A DNA stretch of 40,028 nucleotides, from positions 1 through 40,028 of the forward strand of contig NZ_VSSS01000025.1 in NCBI RefSeq assembly GCF_008123425.1, in the 5' to 3' direction. The notes below the pieces were generated by a model that ran no database searches, had not been told where the DNA came from, and saw only the letters and a list, made by a program, of their open reading frames with translations. Positions 25,777-33,128 of this stretch are shown in pieces. The stretch is from Bradyrhizobium rifense. Its GTDB lineage: Bacteria; Pseudomonadota; Alphaproteobacteria; Rhizobiales; Xanthobacteraceae. Positions within the stretch are counted from its first letter, which is position 1. Each line of letters opens with the position of its first letter. Position numbers and translations under genes: made by a program.

Positions 25777-26544
25777 TCAGGTCCCGACCGCCCGGATCGG
25801 CTTAGCGCCGGCCGAGCGTAATTCGGCAGCAATTTCAGTGTTCAGCACCTGTTCCAGCCGGGTCAGGACCCGAGCTATGGGGGCCGCGTCGGTGACCCGG
25901 TGATCCCAGCGGATCACGACATGGATGGTATGGTCGGGCTCGACCACCCCATAGCTGACGATGAAGGGGCCGGGCGTGATGGGGTGGAGCTCGCCGCCGC
26001 CATAGGCGGCCACCGAGCTCACCTGGAAACTGCCGAACCAATTGCCCCGCTGCCGGCCGAAATTTAAGCCCACCGCCCAGGACAGCCGCCGCAACGGCAG
26101 CGGCAGGCGGGTCGCCCGCATAATCTTGCGGAACATCGGGACCTCGTCGATCGGCGCGGTCTTGGCAAGCCGGATTTCGGCGTCGACCGCAGCAAGCGCC
26201 ATGGTCTCCGGGGCCGCGATTCGCTGCGGCATCACGCATTCCTCGCCGTCCTCCACCCGCGCGATGGCGATCAGCGCCACGCTCTTCGGCAGCTCGTAGA
26301 GCGACGGCCAGGGCCATTTGGCATAGACGGTGCGCAGGACCGGCTCGTCCCTGGCGACCAGGGCGAACGCCTTGACGAACATCGCGGCCCAGCCGGCCGG
26401 TGCCATCGCGCCCGCACGGGCCTCCAGCAGGGGCCGGATATTGAGCGAGCGGGACAGCGAGACGAACGGCACGCCCATCGAGGCGCGCATGAGGTCGATA
26501 ATCAGGCGGCGCGGCAGCGAAATGTTCTTAGGTTGACCGCGCAT
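25777..26544 (-). CDS. Stand-alone 2-oxoacid dehydrogenase E2-like acyltransferase domain
   Basis: A 255-residue protein resembling the catalytic domain of dihydrolipoamide acyltransferases (chloramphenicol-acetyltransferase fold), without lipoyl or peripheral-subunit-binding domains. The catalytic motif near the C-terminus reads IRWDHRVTDAAPIARVL: His215 and Asp219 are present, but the usual HxxxDG glycine is alanine. Mid-protein YGGGELHPITPGPFIVSYG corresponds to the E2 strand before it. The N-terminus (LPRRLIIDLMRASMGVPFVSLSR) is like E2 helix 1. The ATG at 26544 has GGAG five bases upstream. No E1 or E3 gene is near. It may acylate a different acceptor; the substrate is unknown. Confidence 0.8.
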   Translation of the reverse strand: MRGQPKNISLPRRLIIDLMRASMGVPFVSLSRSLNIRPLLEARAGAMAPAGWAAMFVKAFALVARDEPVLRTVYAKWPWPSLYELPKSVALIAIARVEDGEECVMPQRIAAPETMALAAVDAEIRLAKTAPIDEVPMFRKIMRATRLPLPLRRLSWAVGLNFGRQRGNWFGSFQVSSVAAYGGGELHPITPGPFIVSYGVVEPDHTIHVVIRWDHRVTDAAPIARVLTRLEQVLNTEIAAELRSAGAKPIRAVGT

Positions 26545-26666
26545 CGTTCTCCGGTTCCCGCGGATTGACTTGGGGGACTGATATTGGGGGACGGCGAGGG
26601 GCGCCCGCTCGCCGACTGCTCTAGCACGAACCAACCCGCTTCGGTGCGGATCGGTTCGGCCCTTAA

Positions 26667-27050
26667 TCAGGGTGCCGGCGAGGCCAGCGGCTTGGCCTTG
26701 TCGACGACGTAAATTCCAAGCACTTTCATAACCTTATCGCCGTGAGCCTTGGCGTCATGCACGACGCCTGCCGGGATTTGATAGGAATCGCCGGCCTTCA
26801 GGGTCTTGTCCGGTTGCCCCTCGACGAGAAGATTGAGTTCGCCTTCGAGCACGTAGCCCGTCTCAATTCCAGGATGGGTGTGGCGACCGGCCGCGCCACC
26901 TGCAGGGACTTCCGCGATGGCCGTGATGGTGTTGTAGCCGTCCGGGAATTCGGCCTTCTGGAGCGGGGTGCGCTTGATGCCGGTCTGCTGGGCGACGGCG
27001 GCGACGGCGAGGCTGGTGAAAGCAAGAACGAGCAGGCTCTTCTTGAGCAT
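26667..27050 (-). CDS. Exported cupin-domain protein
   Basis: A 127-residue single-domain cupin with an N-terminal signal peptide (LLVLAFTSLAVAAVA, cut before QQTGIKR). Cupin motif 1 is seen as AAGRHTHPGIETGYVLEGEL, with the His/His/Glu metal set. Motif 2 is DSYQIPAGVVHDAKAHG, with the last His. Such periplasmic cupins bind a divalent metal; activity is unknown for most. The ATG at 27050 is preceded by GGGAGG. It lies downstream of the HpcH/HpaI aldolase gene in the same direction (71-bp gap). Confidence 0.88.
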   Translation of the reverse strand: MLKKSLLVLAFTSLAVAAVAQQTGIKRTPLQKAEFPDGYNTITAIAEVPAGGAAGRHTHPGIETGYVLEGELNLLVEGQPDKTLKAGDSYQIPAGVVHDAKAHGDKVMKVLGIYVVDKAKPLASPAP

Positions 27051-27121
27051 TGATTGTTTCCTCCCTGGAATGGCCGACCCTAGCAGCGCCGCCGTTCTCG
27101 ACAAGGTGGCAATCGGCCTGT

Positions 27122-27895
27122 TCAGCGCTTGATACCGTCGAAGGCCGCCATGATGCCGCGCTGGAACAGCGACCAGTCGAAGCCGAGCGCGATCGCGCGG
27201 TAGCCGCGGTCGATCAGGGCGTTGGCCTGGTCCGCGGTGCGCGCCACGCCGCCGATCGGCACGCCGCTTCTGAGGATGCCGGCTTCCGCGCGGGCGACCA
27301 GTTCGAGGAGCTCGGGATCGTCCATCTGTCCGCGCTTGTTGATGGACGTGGCGAGGTCGCCGGGACCGATGACGGCGACGTCGATGCCCGGCGTTGCCAT
27401 GATCTCGTCGATGCGGTTGACCGCATCGACATGCTCGATGGTGATCATGCAGATCATCTCGTCGTCGGCTGACGCCATGTAGTCCGGCATCGACTGGCCC
27501 CAGCGGAACGGCGCGTGGAACGGACCCCACAGTCGATCGCCACGCGGTGGATAGCGTACGCTGCGCGCGGCCTTCTCCGCCTCGCTGCGGTTCGTGATCA
27601 TCGGGAAATTGATGCCGAAGGCGCCGATGTCCATCGGCGCCTTCGCAAGCCACGGCTCGTTCGCCGCGATCCGCACCAGCGGCGTGCACGGCGTGCCCGC
27701 CGTCGCGGCAATCATCGCATGCGCTTCGGTCAACCCAATCGGGCCGTGCTCGAGATCGACGATGATCCAGTCGAGCGAGCGCGCCATGATCTGCACCATC
27801 TGCACACTCGGGATCGTTGCGATCGCGCCGAAGGCAGGGCGGCCTTCGCTCCACAATTGGCGGAGGCGATTGAGCGGCGTGGCGGGGACCGGCAT
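27122..27895 (-). CDS. HpcH/HpaI family aldolase
   Basis: A 257-residue class II pyruvate-type aldolase of the HpcH/HpaI family, a TIM barrel that binds Mg2+ or Mn2+. Family blocks are LDWIIVDLEHGPIGL (about 41-55), the metal-binding Glu in MITIEHVDAVNRIDEI, and VIGPGDLATSI with the second metal ligand Asp. Members cleave 4-hydroxy-2-oxo acids to pyruvate and an aldehyde. The exact substrate (for example a hydroxyketo-acid from aromatic degradation) is not evident. The ATG at 27895 has AAGG nearby. It is 61 bp downstream of murI on the same strand and could be read from the murI promoter. Confidence 0.92.
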   Translation of the reverse strand: MPVPATPLNRLRQLWSEGRPAFGAIATIPSVQMVQIMARSLDWIIVDLEHGPIGLTEAHAMIAATAGTPCTPLVRIAANEPWLAKAPMDIGAFGINFPMITNRSEAEKAARSVRYPPRGDRLWGPFHAPFRWGQSMPDYMASADDEMICMITIEHVDAVNRIDEIMATPGIDVAVIGPGDLATSINKRGQMDDPELLELVARAEAGILRSGVPIGGVARTADQANALIDRGYRAIALGFDWSLFQRGIMAAFDGIKR

Positions 27896-27956
27896 GTGAT
27901 GACCTTGCGCGAGATGACGACGGCCAAGCCTAGCAGCGCGCCGTGTCCGCGAAAAG

Positions 27957-28754
27957 TCAGGCCAGCGCGCGGCCGCCGAAGAACGGCATCAGGGTCGCCC
28001 CGAGCCCATGTGCGCGGTTCGATGTAAAGATCATCTCGGCGCCGGATTGTACGATGTCGCCACTGTGTGGGCCGAGCAGATCGGAGACGCGGCGGGCGAT
28101 GGCGGGTGCCGGGTCGATCCACTCGACCGGCCATGGCGCGAGCTTCTTCATCCGGTCGAGCAGCAGCGGATAATGCGTGCAGGCGAGCACCACCGTGTCG
28201 GTACGCGCGCCCGCGTCTGCAGCATCGCCGACGAAGCAGGGGGTGATCTCGGCAAGGATCTCGCCGTCGCTGATCGGGTGGCCGCTGAGCTCGCGCTCCG
28301 CAAGCGAGGCCAACTCGGGCGAGCCGACCAGCGTGACCTCGCAGCCTAGCGCGAAATCGCGGATCAGCGCCTTGGTGTATTCGCGCCTCACCGTGCCCTT
28401 GGTGCCGAGCACCGAGACGCGGCGGGTTTTCGAGCGGGCGCAGGCCGGCTTGATCGCCGGCACCGTGCCGACGAAGGGCGCGGAATAAGCGGCACGCAGA
28501 TGCGATAGGACCAGGGTGGAGGCGGTGTTGCAGGCGATGACGACGAGGTCAGGATCATGGGTGCCGATCAGCTCCCCCATCAGCGGCACGACGCGGGCGA
28601 TGATCTCGTCCTCGCTGTGATGGCCATAGGGGAAGAAGGCATCGTCGGCGACGTAGACGTAATGCGCATCCGGACGCGCGGCCACAACCTCACGCAGCAC
28701 GGTGAGGCCGCCAAGGCCGGAGTCGAATACGAGGATCGTCGGAGAATTGGTCAC
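27957..28754 (-). CDS. murI: Glutamate racemase
   Basis: MurI, 265 residues, interconverts L- and D-glutamate to supply D-Glu for peptidoglycan. The two catalytic cysteines are Cys75 in VVIACNTAST and Cys192 in LACTHYPLL. Asp11 in FDSGLGGLTVL and His194 complete the active site. YVADDAFFPYGHHSE replaces the commoner DxxxxPYG form. The start is GTG at 28754; no in-frame ATG is near and the family starts only a few residues before FDSG. Its Shine-Dalgarno (AGAG) is weak. It is divergent from the broken cytochrome b561 gene. It is presumably essential. Confidence 0.97.
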   Translation of the reverse strand: MTNSPTILVFDSGLGGLTVLREVVAARPDAHYVYVADDAFFPYGHHSEDEIIARVVPLMGELIGTHDPDLVVIACNTASTLVLSHLRAAYSAPFVGTVPAIKPACARSKTRRVSVLGTKGTVRREYTKALIRDFALGCEVTLVGSPELASLAERELSGHPISDGEILAEITPCFVGDAADAGARTDTVVLACTHYPLLLDRMKKLAPWPVEWIDPAPAIARRVSDLLGPHSGDIVQSGAEMIFTSNRAHGLGATLMPFFGGRALA

Positions 28755-28923
28755 GTCATAACTCTAGCCCGCCATGGTTACCATTCGGTTTTTGGGCGGT
28801 TTTGCGGCGGGGATGGCCGGCGCCCAGTTTGGAACGATTCAATTTCACCTTTGCCGCATGTTCCCGCTATTTGCAGCCGTGCTGCGCTGCGGTTGGGACA
28901 TCCGCAAATTTTCGGGAGCCGAC

Positions 28924-29475
28924 ATGATCAGAAACACGAGGACCGGCTGGGGGAGCGTCGCCCGGTGGTTTCACTGGGGCTTGGCGCTGGCGATCATCGG
29001 CACGATCGGCCTCGGATAGTGGATGAACCACATCCCGGCGCGCGCCGACAAGTTCTTCTACCGGTCGATCCACGCCGACATCGGCTATGTGATCCTGCTG
29101 CTGACGGTGCTGCGGATCGTTTGGCGCGCCATCAACCCGACGCCGGCACTTCCGGCCGAGACCTCGCGCTGGCAGAAGGTCGCGGCCCATGTCAGCCATG
29201 GTGCGCTCTATCTCGTCGTGATCCTGGTCGCGATGCTGGGCTGGGCGCATTCCGGCGCGCGCACGCCCAACTATTCGGACTTCTTCGGCCTGTTCAACGT
29301 GCCGCAATTCACCTCTCCGGACAAAGCGGCGGCGGGTGCCTATGAGGACCGCCACATCTTCTTTGCCTATGTGCTGCTGGCCCTGATCGCGGTTCACGTG
29401 ATTGCAGCCCTCTGGCACCACTTCATCCGCCGCGACCGGGTCGTAGCGCGCATGGTGACGGACGAGGCGGCGTAG
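28924..29475 (+). pseudogene. Cytochrome b561, interrupted by an in-frame TAG
   Basis: One reading frame from the ATG at 28924 to 29475 encodes a typical cytochrome b561 (diheme, four-helix inner-membrane ubiquinol-type electron carrier). Codon 32 at 29017-29019 is TAG. Family members have an aromatic residue here in LG-Y-WMNHIPAR, so one third-base change from TAT or TAC explains it. Before the stop: RWFHWGLALAIIGTIGLG, helix 1 with the first heme His. After it: the SIHADIGYV, SHGALYLVVILVAM and VHVIAALWHHF helices with the other His ligands. An ATG at 29023 could restart translation but would lose helix 1. A good GGGAG precedes 28924. It is either a true nonsense allele or a base-call error. 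Confidence 0.85.
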
Positions 29476-29597
29476 GGGCGCGATAGCGAGCGCGGTGCGG
29501 GAGTAAGGCGGCATCTCATCGAACGCATGATCCGAGGCTGGTGGCGAGCGCAGCCAGGTGGCAGATTGCGGAACGAACCACTCATGGTGTCGCAGGC

Positions 29598-29983
29598 GTG
29601 GACAGTGGACGGCAGATTGAAGTGACAGCGAAGCCCGTCGTGCTGGTCGTCGAGGACGATCCGCTCCAGATGATGATTGCCGGCGACTCGTCGAGGATGC
29701 CGGATTGACGCCGATTTTCGCAGAGAATGCGGACGAGGCGATCGTCATGCTGGAAAGCCGTGACGATATCCGGATCGTGTTGACCGACGTCGATATGCCG
29801 GGCTCGATGGACGGCTTGCGGTTGGCCGCAATCGTGCGCAATCGCTGGCCACCCATTCAGCTCGTCGTCGTCTCCGGGCACATGCTGGTCGAGCACGCCG
29901 AGCTGCCGGAGCGGAGCCGCTTCTTCAACAAGCCCTATGCGCCTGACAAGATGATCGGGGCGCTGCGCAGCCTGGTCGCCTGA
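29598..29983 (+). pseudogene. CheY-like response regulator receiver, frameshifted
   Basis: From GTG 29598 or 29622 the frame reads VVLVVEDDPLQMM, the start of a receiver domain with the acidic pair. It then hits TGA a few codons later. The remaining domain continues in another frame from about 29690 as VEDAGLTPIFAENADEAIVMLE. That part contains the phospho-acceptor Asp in VLTDVDMPGSMDG, the switch Ser in VVSGHM and the conserved Lys in FFNKPYAPDKM. Restoring one base at about 29688 (GAC-TC-GTC) rejoins both parts into a normal receiver of roughly 120 residues. It is therefore a one-base deletion in a single-domain response regulator, or a sequencing error. No cognate kinase is adjacent. Confidence 0.82.
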
Positions 29984-29998
29984 ACGATCTTCAAGGTG

Positions 29999-30022
29999 AC
30001 ACTTGGCTACACACTTGGCTAC
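29999..30022 (+). repeat. Exact 12-bp tandem duplication before the GST gene
   Basis: ACACTTGGCTAC occurs twice, head to tail and without mismatch, in the 81-bp gap between the broken receiver gene and the GST gene. The first copy's TTGGCT is 16 bp from TATGCT (30025-30030), which would make a plausible promoter. The second copy sits inside that spacer. Confidence 0.9.
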
Positions 30023-30064
30023 GCTATGCTGACCGCGGGCGAAGCTCTGCCCGCAGGAGGCCTT

Positions 30065-30706
30065 ATGCTCACCGTTCATCACCTCGGCAAATCGCAATCC
30101 GAACGTATCGTCTGGCTTTGCGAGGAGCTTGGGATTCCCTATGAGCTGAAGCGCTACGCGCGCGATTCCGTCACCATGCTGGCGCCGCCCGACTACAAGG
30201 CGCTGCATCCGATCGGGGCGGCGCCCGTCATCGTCGACGGCGATCTCGTACTCGCCGAATCCGGCGCCATCGTCGATTACATCATGGCCAAATACGGCAA
30301 GGGCCGCCTCGTGCTTGGCCCGGACGCGCCCGACTTCGCGCAATTCCTGTACTGGTTTCACTTCGCCAACGGCACGCTGCAAGCCGGCATGGGCCGGCTG
30401 ATGCTGCTGAACCGGCTCAAGCTCGCCGAGGACAATCCGATGCTGCCCGCGACCAAGGCGCGGGTCGATCGCGCATTCGACCTGGTCGATACGCGCGTGC
30501 GCGACGCCGAGTATCTGGCCGGCAGCACCTTCACCACGGCCGACATCATGATGGGCTTCTCGCTCACCACGATGCGTTATTTCCAGCCCTACGATCTCGC
30601 GCGCTGCCCGAACGTGGTCAAATATCTCGGCCGCATCGGCGCGCGTCCAGCCTACCGGCGCGCGATGGAGAAGGGCGATCCCGGGATGGCGCTGCTCTTG
30701 AGCTGA
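30065..30706 (+). CDS. Glutathione S-transferase family protein
   Basis: A 213-residue cytosolic GST. The thioredoxin-like N-domain (1-80) begins LTVHHLGKSQSERIVWLCEELGIPYEL, with Ser10 in KSQSER as the likely glutathione-activating residue. It contains the cis-proline GAAPVIVDG and the gamma-glutamyl-binding ESGAIVDYI. The all-helical C-domain (about 90-205) includes GSTFTTADIMMGF, the N-capping box typical of GSTs. The ATG at 30065 has AGGAGG four bases upstream. The gene stands alone and is convergent with the cyclic-nucleotide-binding protein gene (7-bp gap). The substrate is unknown; the overall look is of the bacterial beta/theta-like detoxification class. Confidence 0.93.
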   Translation: MLTVHHLGKSQSERIVWLCEELGIPYELKRYARDSVTMLAPPDYKALHPIGAAPVIVDGDLVLAESGAIVDYIMAKYGKGRLVLGPDAPDFAQFLYWFHFANGTLQAGMGRLMLLNRLKLAEDNPMLPATKARVDRAFDLVDTRVRDAEYLAGSTFTTADIMMGFSLTTMRYFQPYDLARCPNVVKYLGRIGARPAYRRAMEKGDPGMALLLS

Positions 30707-30713
30707 GCCGTGT

Positions 30714-31520
30714 TCACGCGGTCCTGTTCGTGGTCGGCGCCCGCGCCGCGGTCAGCTGCTTCTGCAGGCGATCGATGTTTTGCAGCAGGCGTTGGCTGGT
30801 CAGCACCAGGAAATAATAGCCGAACTGCGGGTCCTGGAAGTAGATCTCCAGCAGCCGGTCATAGGTGATTGTCAGCACCTGGCCGTCTTCGATGCATTCG
30901 ATCGTTCCGGTGCGCCGGTTGTCCGGTGTCAGGAAGCCGAGCTCGCCCATCAGCGCGCCGGGCCCGATCTCGACATTGATTTCCTTGACCAGGAACTTGC
31001 CGGTGACGGTCAGGAGCATCTCCTTGGCCGGATCGCCGAGCTTGAAGAGCGTGTCGCCGTGGCGATATTTGCGTTCGGTCATGAACGGCTTGAGCCATTC
31101 GATCGACATGTCGCCTTCGGCCGCATGCCGCGCCTTCTTGACCAGCTTGAGCATCTGTCGCAGGCGGATGGCGTTGATCGGCAACAGCAGCAGATATAGG
31201 ACGAACGTCGAGACATTTGCGGAGAGCGCACCGAAAATGGCGAAGAACGCACAGCCGATCATGTTGGCGACGCGCAGCGGAACCATCGTCCGCATCAGCA
31301 AGGTTGCGACGAAGAAGCCGGCGCCGACTGTAGCGAACATGTTGGCCAGTGTGATGTTATGGACGAAGATCTCCAGCAACCGGTTGAAGATCGCGTCGTA
31401 GGTGACGTTGTTGGGGTCGAGGCCCATCTGGACCAGGATCTTCGCGATCCTGAGGTTATCCGTGGCCGCGTCCAGAATGCGGTCGAGGATCGAGGAAATG
31501 TCTGCGCTGCCGGACGGCAT
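30714..31520 (-). CDS. Membrane protein with C-terminal cyclic-nucleotide-binding domain
   Basis: A 268-residue protein. An N-terminal soluble stretch (1-45) is followed by about three hydrophobic segments between 50 and 120 (NMFATVGAGFFVATLLM, IGCAFFAIFGALSANVSTFVLYLLLLP). A cNMP-binding domain then runs from about 145 to 245. The latter shows FKLGDPAKEMLLTVTGKFLV, GPGALMGELGFLTPDNRRTGTIECIEDGQVLTI, that is the phosphate-binding cassette with Glu and Arg, and LEIYFQDPQFGYYFL. It has no DNA-binding HTH, no ion-channel pore motif and no kinase domain. The layout resembles Popeye-like bacterial proteins, in which cAMP tunes a membrane component. The ATG at 31520 is selected since sequence before it is unlike the family. 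The role is unknown. Confidence 0.85.
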   Translation of the reverse strand: MPSGSADISSILDRILDAATDNLRIAKILVQMGLDPNNVTYDAIFNRLLEIFVHNITLANMFATVGAGFFVATLLMRTMVPLRVANMIGCAFFAIFGALSANVSTFVLYLLLLPINAIRLRQMLKLVKKARHAAEGDMSIEWLKPFMTERKYRHGDTLFKLGDPAKEMLLTVTGKFLVKEINVEIGPGALMGELGFLTPDNRRTGTIECIEDGQVLTITYDRLLEIYFQDPQFGYYFLVLTSQRLLQNIDRLQKQLTAARAPTTNRTA

Positions 31521-31732
31521 GGTCCTATCCCTGCGTAAGGCTTTCAGTCCTGCTCGGTATTCGTATAGCCGAAATCGAATGACGACCGCTTGAATGAAGC
31601 CTTCGGCCGTCATGCTGCAAGAGGCAAATTTTAGCCTGATCGGGCATTTCGGCAATTGCCCGTTGGTTGCGCGTGTGGCCTCGGTGCGGCCCGTGATTCG
31701 GGGCCGCCGGGGCGCGGGCCTGGGCGTCGTGA

Positions 31733-31765
31733 ACGGATTTTGGACGGACTTTGGACGAACCTGGG
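31733..31765 (+). repeat. Three degenerate 11-bp tandem units
   Basis: ACGGATTTTGG, ACGGACTTTGG and ACGAACCTGGG follow one another without gaps. Units 1 and 2 differ at one base, and unit 3 differs from unit 2 at three. They are in the 280-bp spacer between the SecD-like gene and the cyclic-nucleotide-binding gene, with helical-turn spacing. The rest of the spacer is GC-rich with no gene seen. Confidence 0.6.
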
Positions 31766-31800
31766 CGCCCCCGGCACGGCGGGGCGGGGGTATCTCCGCC

Positions 31801-32880
31801 TCAGGGCTTGGCGCTGGGCTGGATGACCTGCTGCTCGACGAGGGTCAGGTGTCCGGGCAGCGCGCCGGCGCGCAGCAGCATGGCGACGCTGTTGGCCTCC
31901 TCGAGGGTGAAATTGCCGGAGATCTGGACCGAGCCGCCGGTGATGGGCTCGCGGATCACGGGGGCGGCGATCACCTTGTCGTCGAGCGCGATGGCGAAGG
32001 ATCTGCCAACGTTCTCTTCCGTGACGTGGGCGAGGCGCCGCGTGCCGCGTCCGTTGAAGCGGAACGAGGCGACCGGGTCCTTGGTGCCGGCTGCAAAGCC
32101 GGGCGCCGCATAGTTGATGTCGTCGCCGTCGAGCACGCTGTCCTTGGCGACCAGATAGGGGCGCTTGTCCTTGAAGCCGAGCAGGACTTCGGAGCCTTCG
32201 GGCGGCGTGCCGGATTGCGCCTGCTCCGGCGACATCGAAGCGTCGATCAGGCGGAAGCTGACCTTGACCTTCCGTGCGAAGGTCGCGGTGATGCGCTCGG
32301 GGTCGGTCACACCAGGCAGGAAGATGCGGATACGGTCGGTCCCGTCAGGGACGACGCTGACAAGCTTGACGCCGGAATCCTTGAGGCGCTGCTCGATCAT
32401 GGCGATGGAATCTTCGACGAGCTCATTCAGCCGTGCCGCGGATGCGGCATCGGTCGGCGCGAGCCTGACCGCTCCGTCGCCGCCGTCGGTCACGGCGAGC
32501 GCATGGGAGGGCAGTCCGTCCGTGGTCGAGGCGAGCTTGCGCGCGAGCTGATCGCGGCCTTTGGCGTCCGCGATCTTGACATCGACGCCGCCGTCGCGGA
32601 TCGCAAGATTGGAGAAGGCGATATGGCCATCGTGCAAATTCTTGTAGACGTCGTCGCGCAGATCCGTGGCGACGCTCTCGCGCAGGCCATCGCCGTCCAC
32701 CTTGTAGATGATGCGTGACCCACCCAGTGTCTGCATCTTGTCGCCGATGAAGGCCGTGATCTTGGCGCGCATCTTGTCGAGCGGGCCCTCGGCGAGCGCG
32801 GCGCGCGGCTGGGCGATCACCGTTGCCATGGTGAGTGCGACGATCAGCCGTGTGGCGCGGTCCCGCAGGGGCGTGGTCAT
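31801..32880 (-). CDS. Secreted SecDF P1-domain protein lacking the SecD membrane domain
   Basis: A 359-residue protein matching the periplasmic portion of SecD. After a signal peptide (LIVALTMATVIAQPRAALA, cut before EGPLDKM) it follows SecD order: the P1 base region (GGSRIIYKVDGDGL; NELVEDSIAMIEQRLKDSGVK; DRIRIFLPGVTDPERI), then the P1 head (ASFRFNGRGTRRLAHVTEENVGRSFAIALDDKVIAAPVI). It ends with GGSVQISGNFTLEEANSVAMLLRAGALPGHLTLVEQQVIQP. This is exactly where canonical SecD enters its six-helix proton-driven translocase domain, which is absent. The ATG at 32880 has GAGGTG upstream. A soluble periplasmic P1 protein could bind exported polypeptides; this is inference. It stands divergent from an acyl-CoA synthetase gene, with no secF nearby. 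Confidence 0.88.
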   Translation of the reverse strand: MTTPLRDRATRLIVALTMATVIAQPRAALAEGPLDKMRAKITAFIGDKMQTLGGSRIIYKVDGDGLRESVATDLRDDVYKNLHDGHIAFSNLAIRDGGVDVKIADAKGRDQLARKLASTTDGLPSHALAVTDGGDGAVRLAPTDAASAARLNELVEDSIAMIEQRLKDSGVKLVSVVPDGTDRIRIFLPGVTDPERITATFARKVKVSFRLIDASMSPEQAQSGTPPEGSEVLLGFKDKRPYLVAKDSVLDGDDINYAAPGFAAGTKDPVASFRFNGRGTRRLAHVTEENVGRSFAIALDDKVIAAPVIREPITGGSVQISGNFTLEEANSVAMLLRAGALPGHLTLVEQQVIQPSAKP

Positions 32881-33128
32881 GATCACCTCAAGTCTTGCGG
32901 CAGGACGCTGGCAGGCGAATCCGACGCATGTTCTTGGTCCCCGGATCGGGCGAGGAGGTTCAAAGGCCTCGAATACCGGTGCTACGACCGTAGTCGTTAG
33001 GCCATGGACGAACGCCAAATCATCCATCATTCTGTCCGCGCTCGACCGGTTACCGGTCGGGGCCTCGCCGAACCACAATGTCAAAAGACAGGCGGCGAGG
33101 GAATGCATCTGAGGGAGGACGGAATTCC

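Noticed and set aside
29023..29475. Calling a separate 150-residue cytochrome b561 gene from the internal ATG
   Set aside because: Codons immediately upstream continue the same family in the same frame through helix 1, so the internal ATG is better read as part of one interrupted gene.
30721..31520. Calling the cyclic-nucleotide-binding protein a CRP/FNR transcription factor
   Set aside because: There is no C-terminal helix-turn-helix, and the N-terminal half is membrane-spanning.
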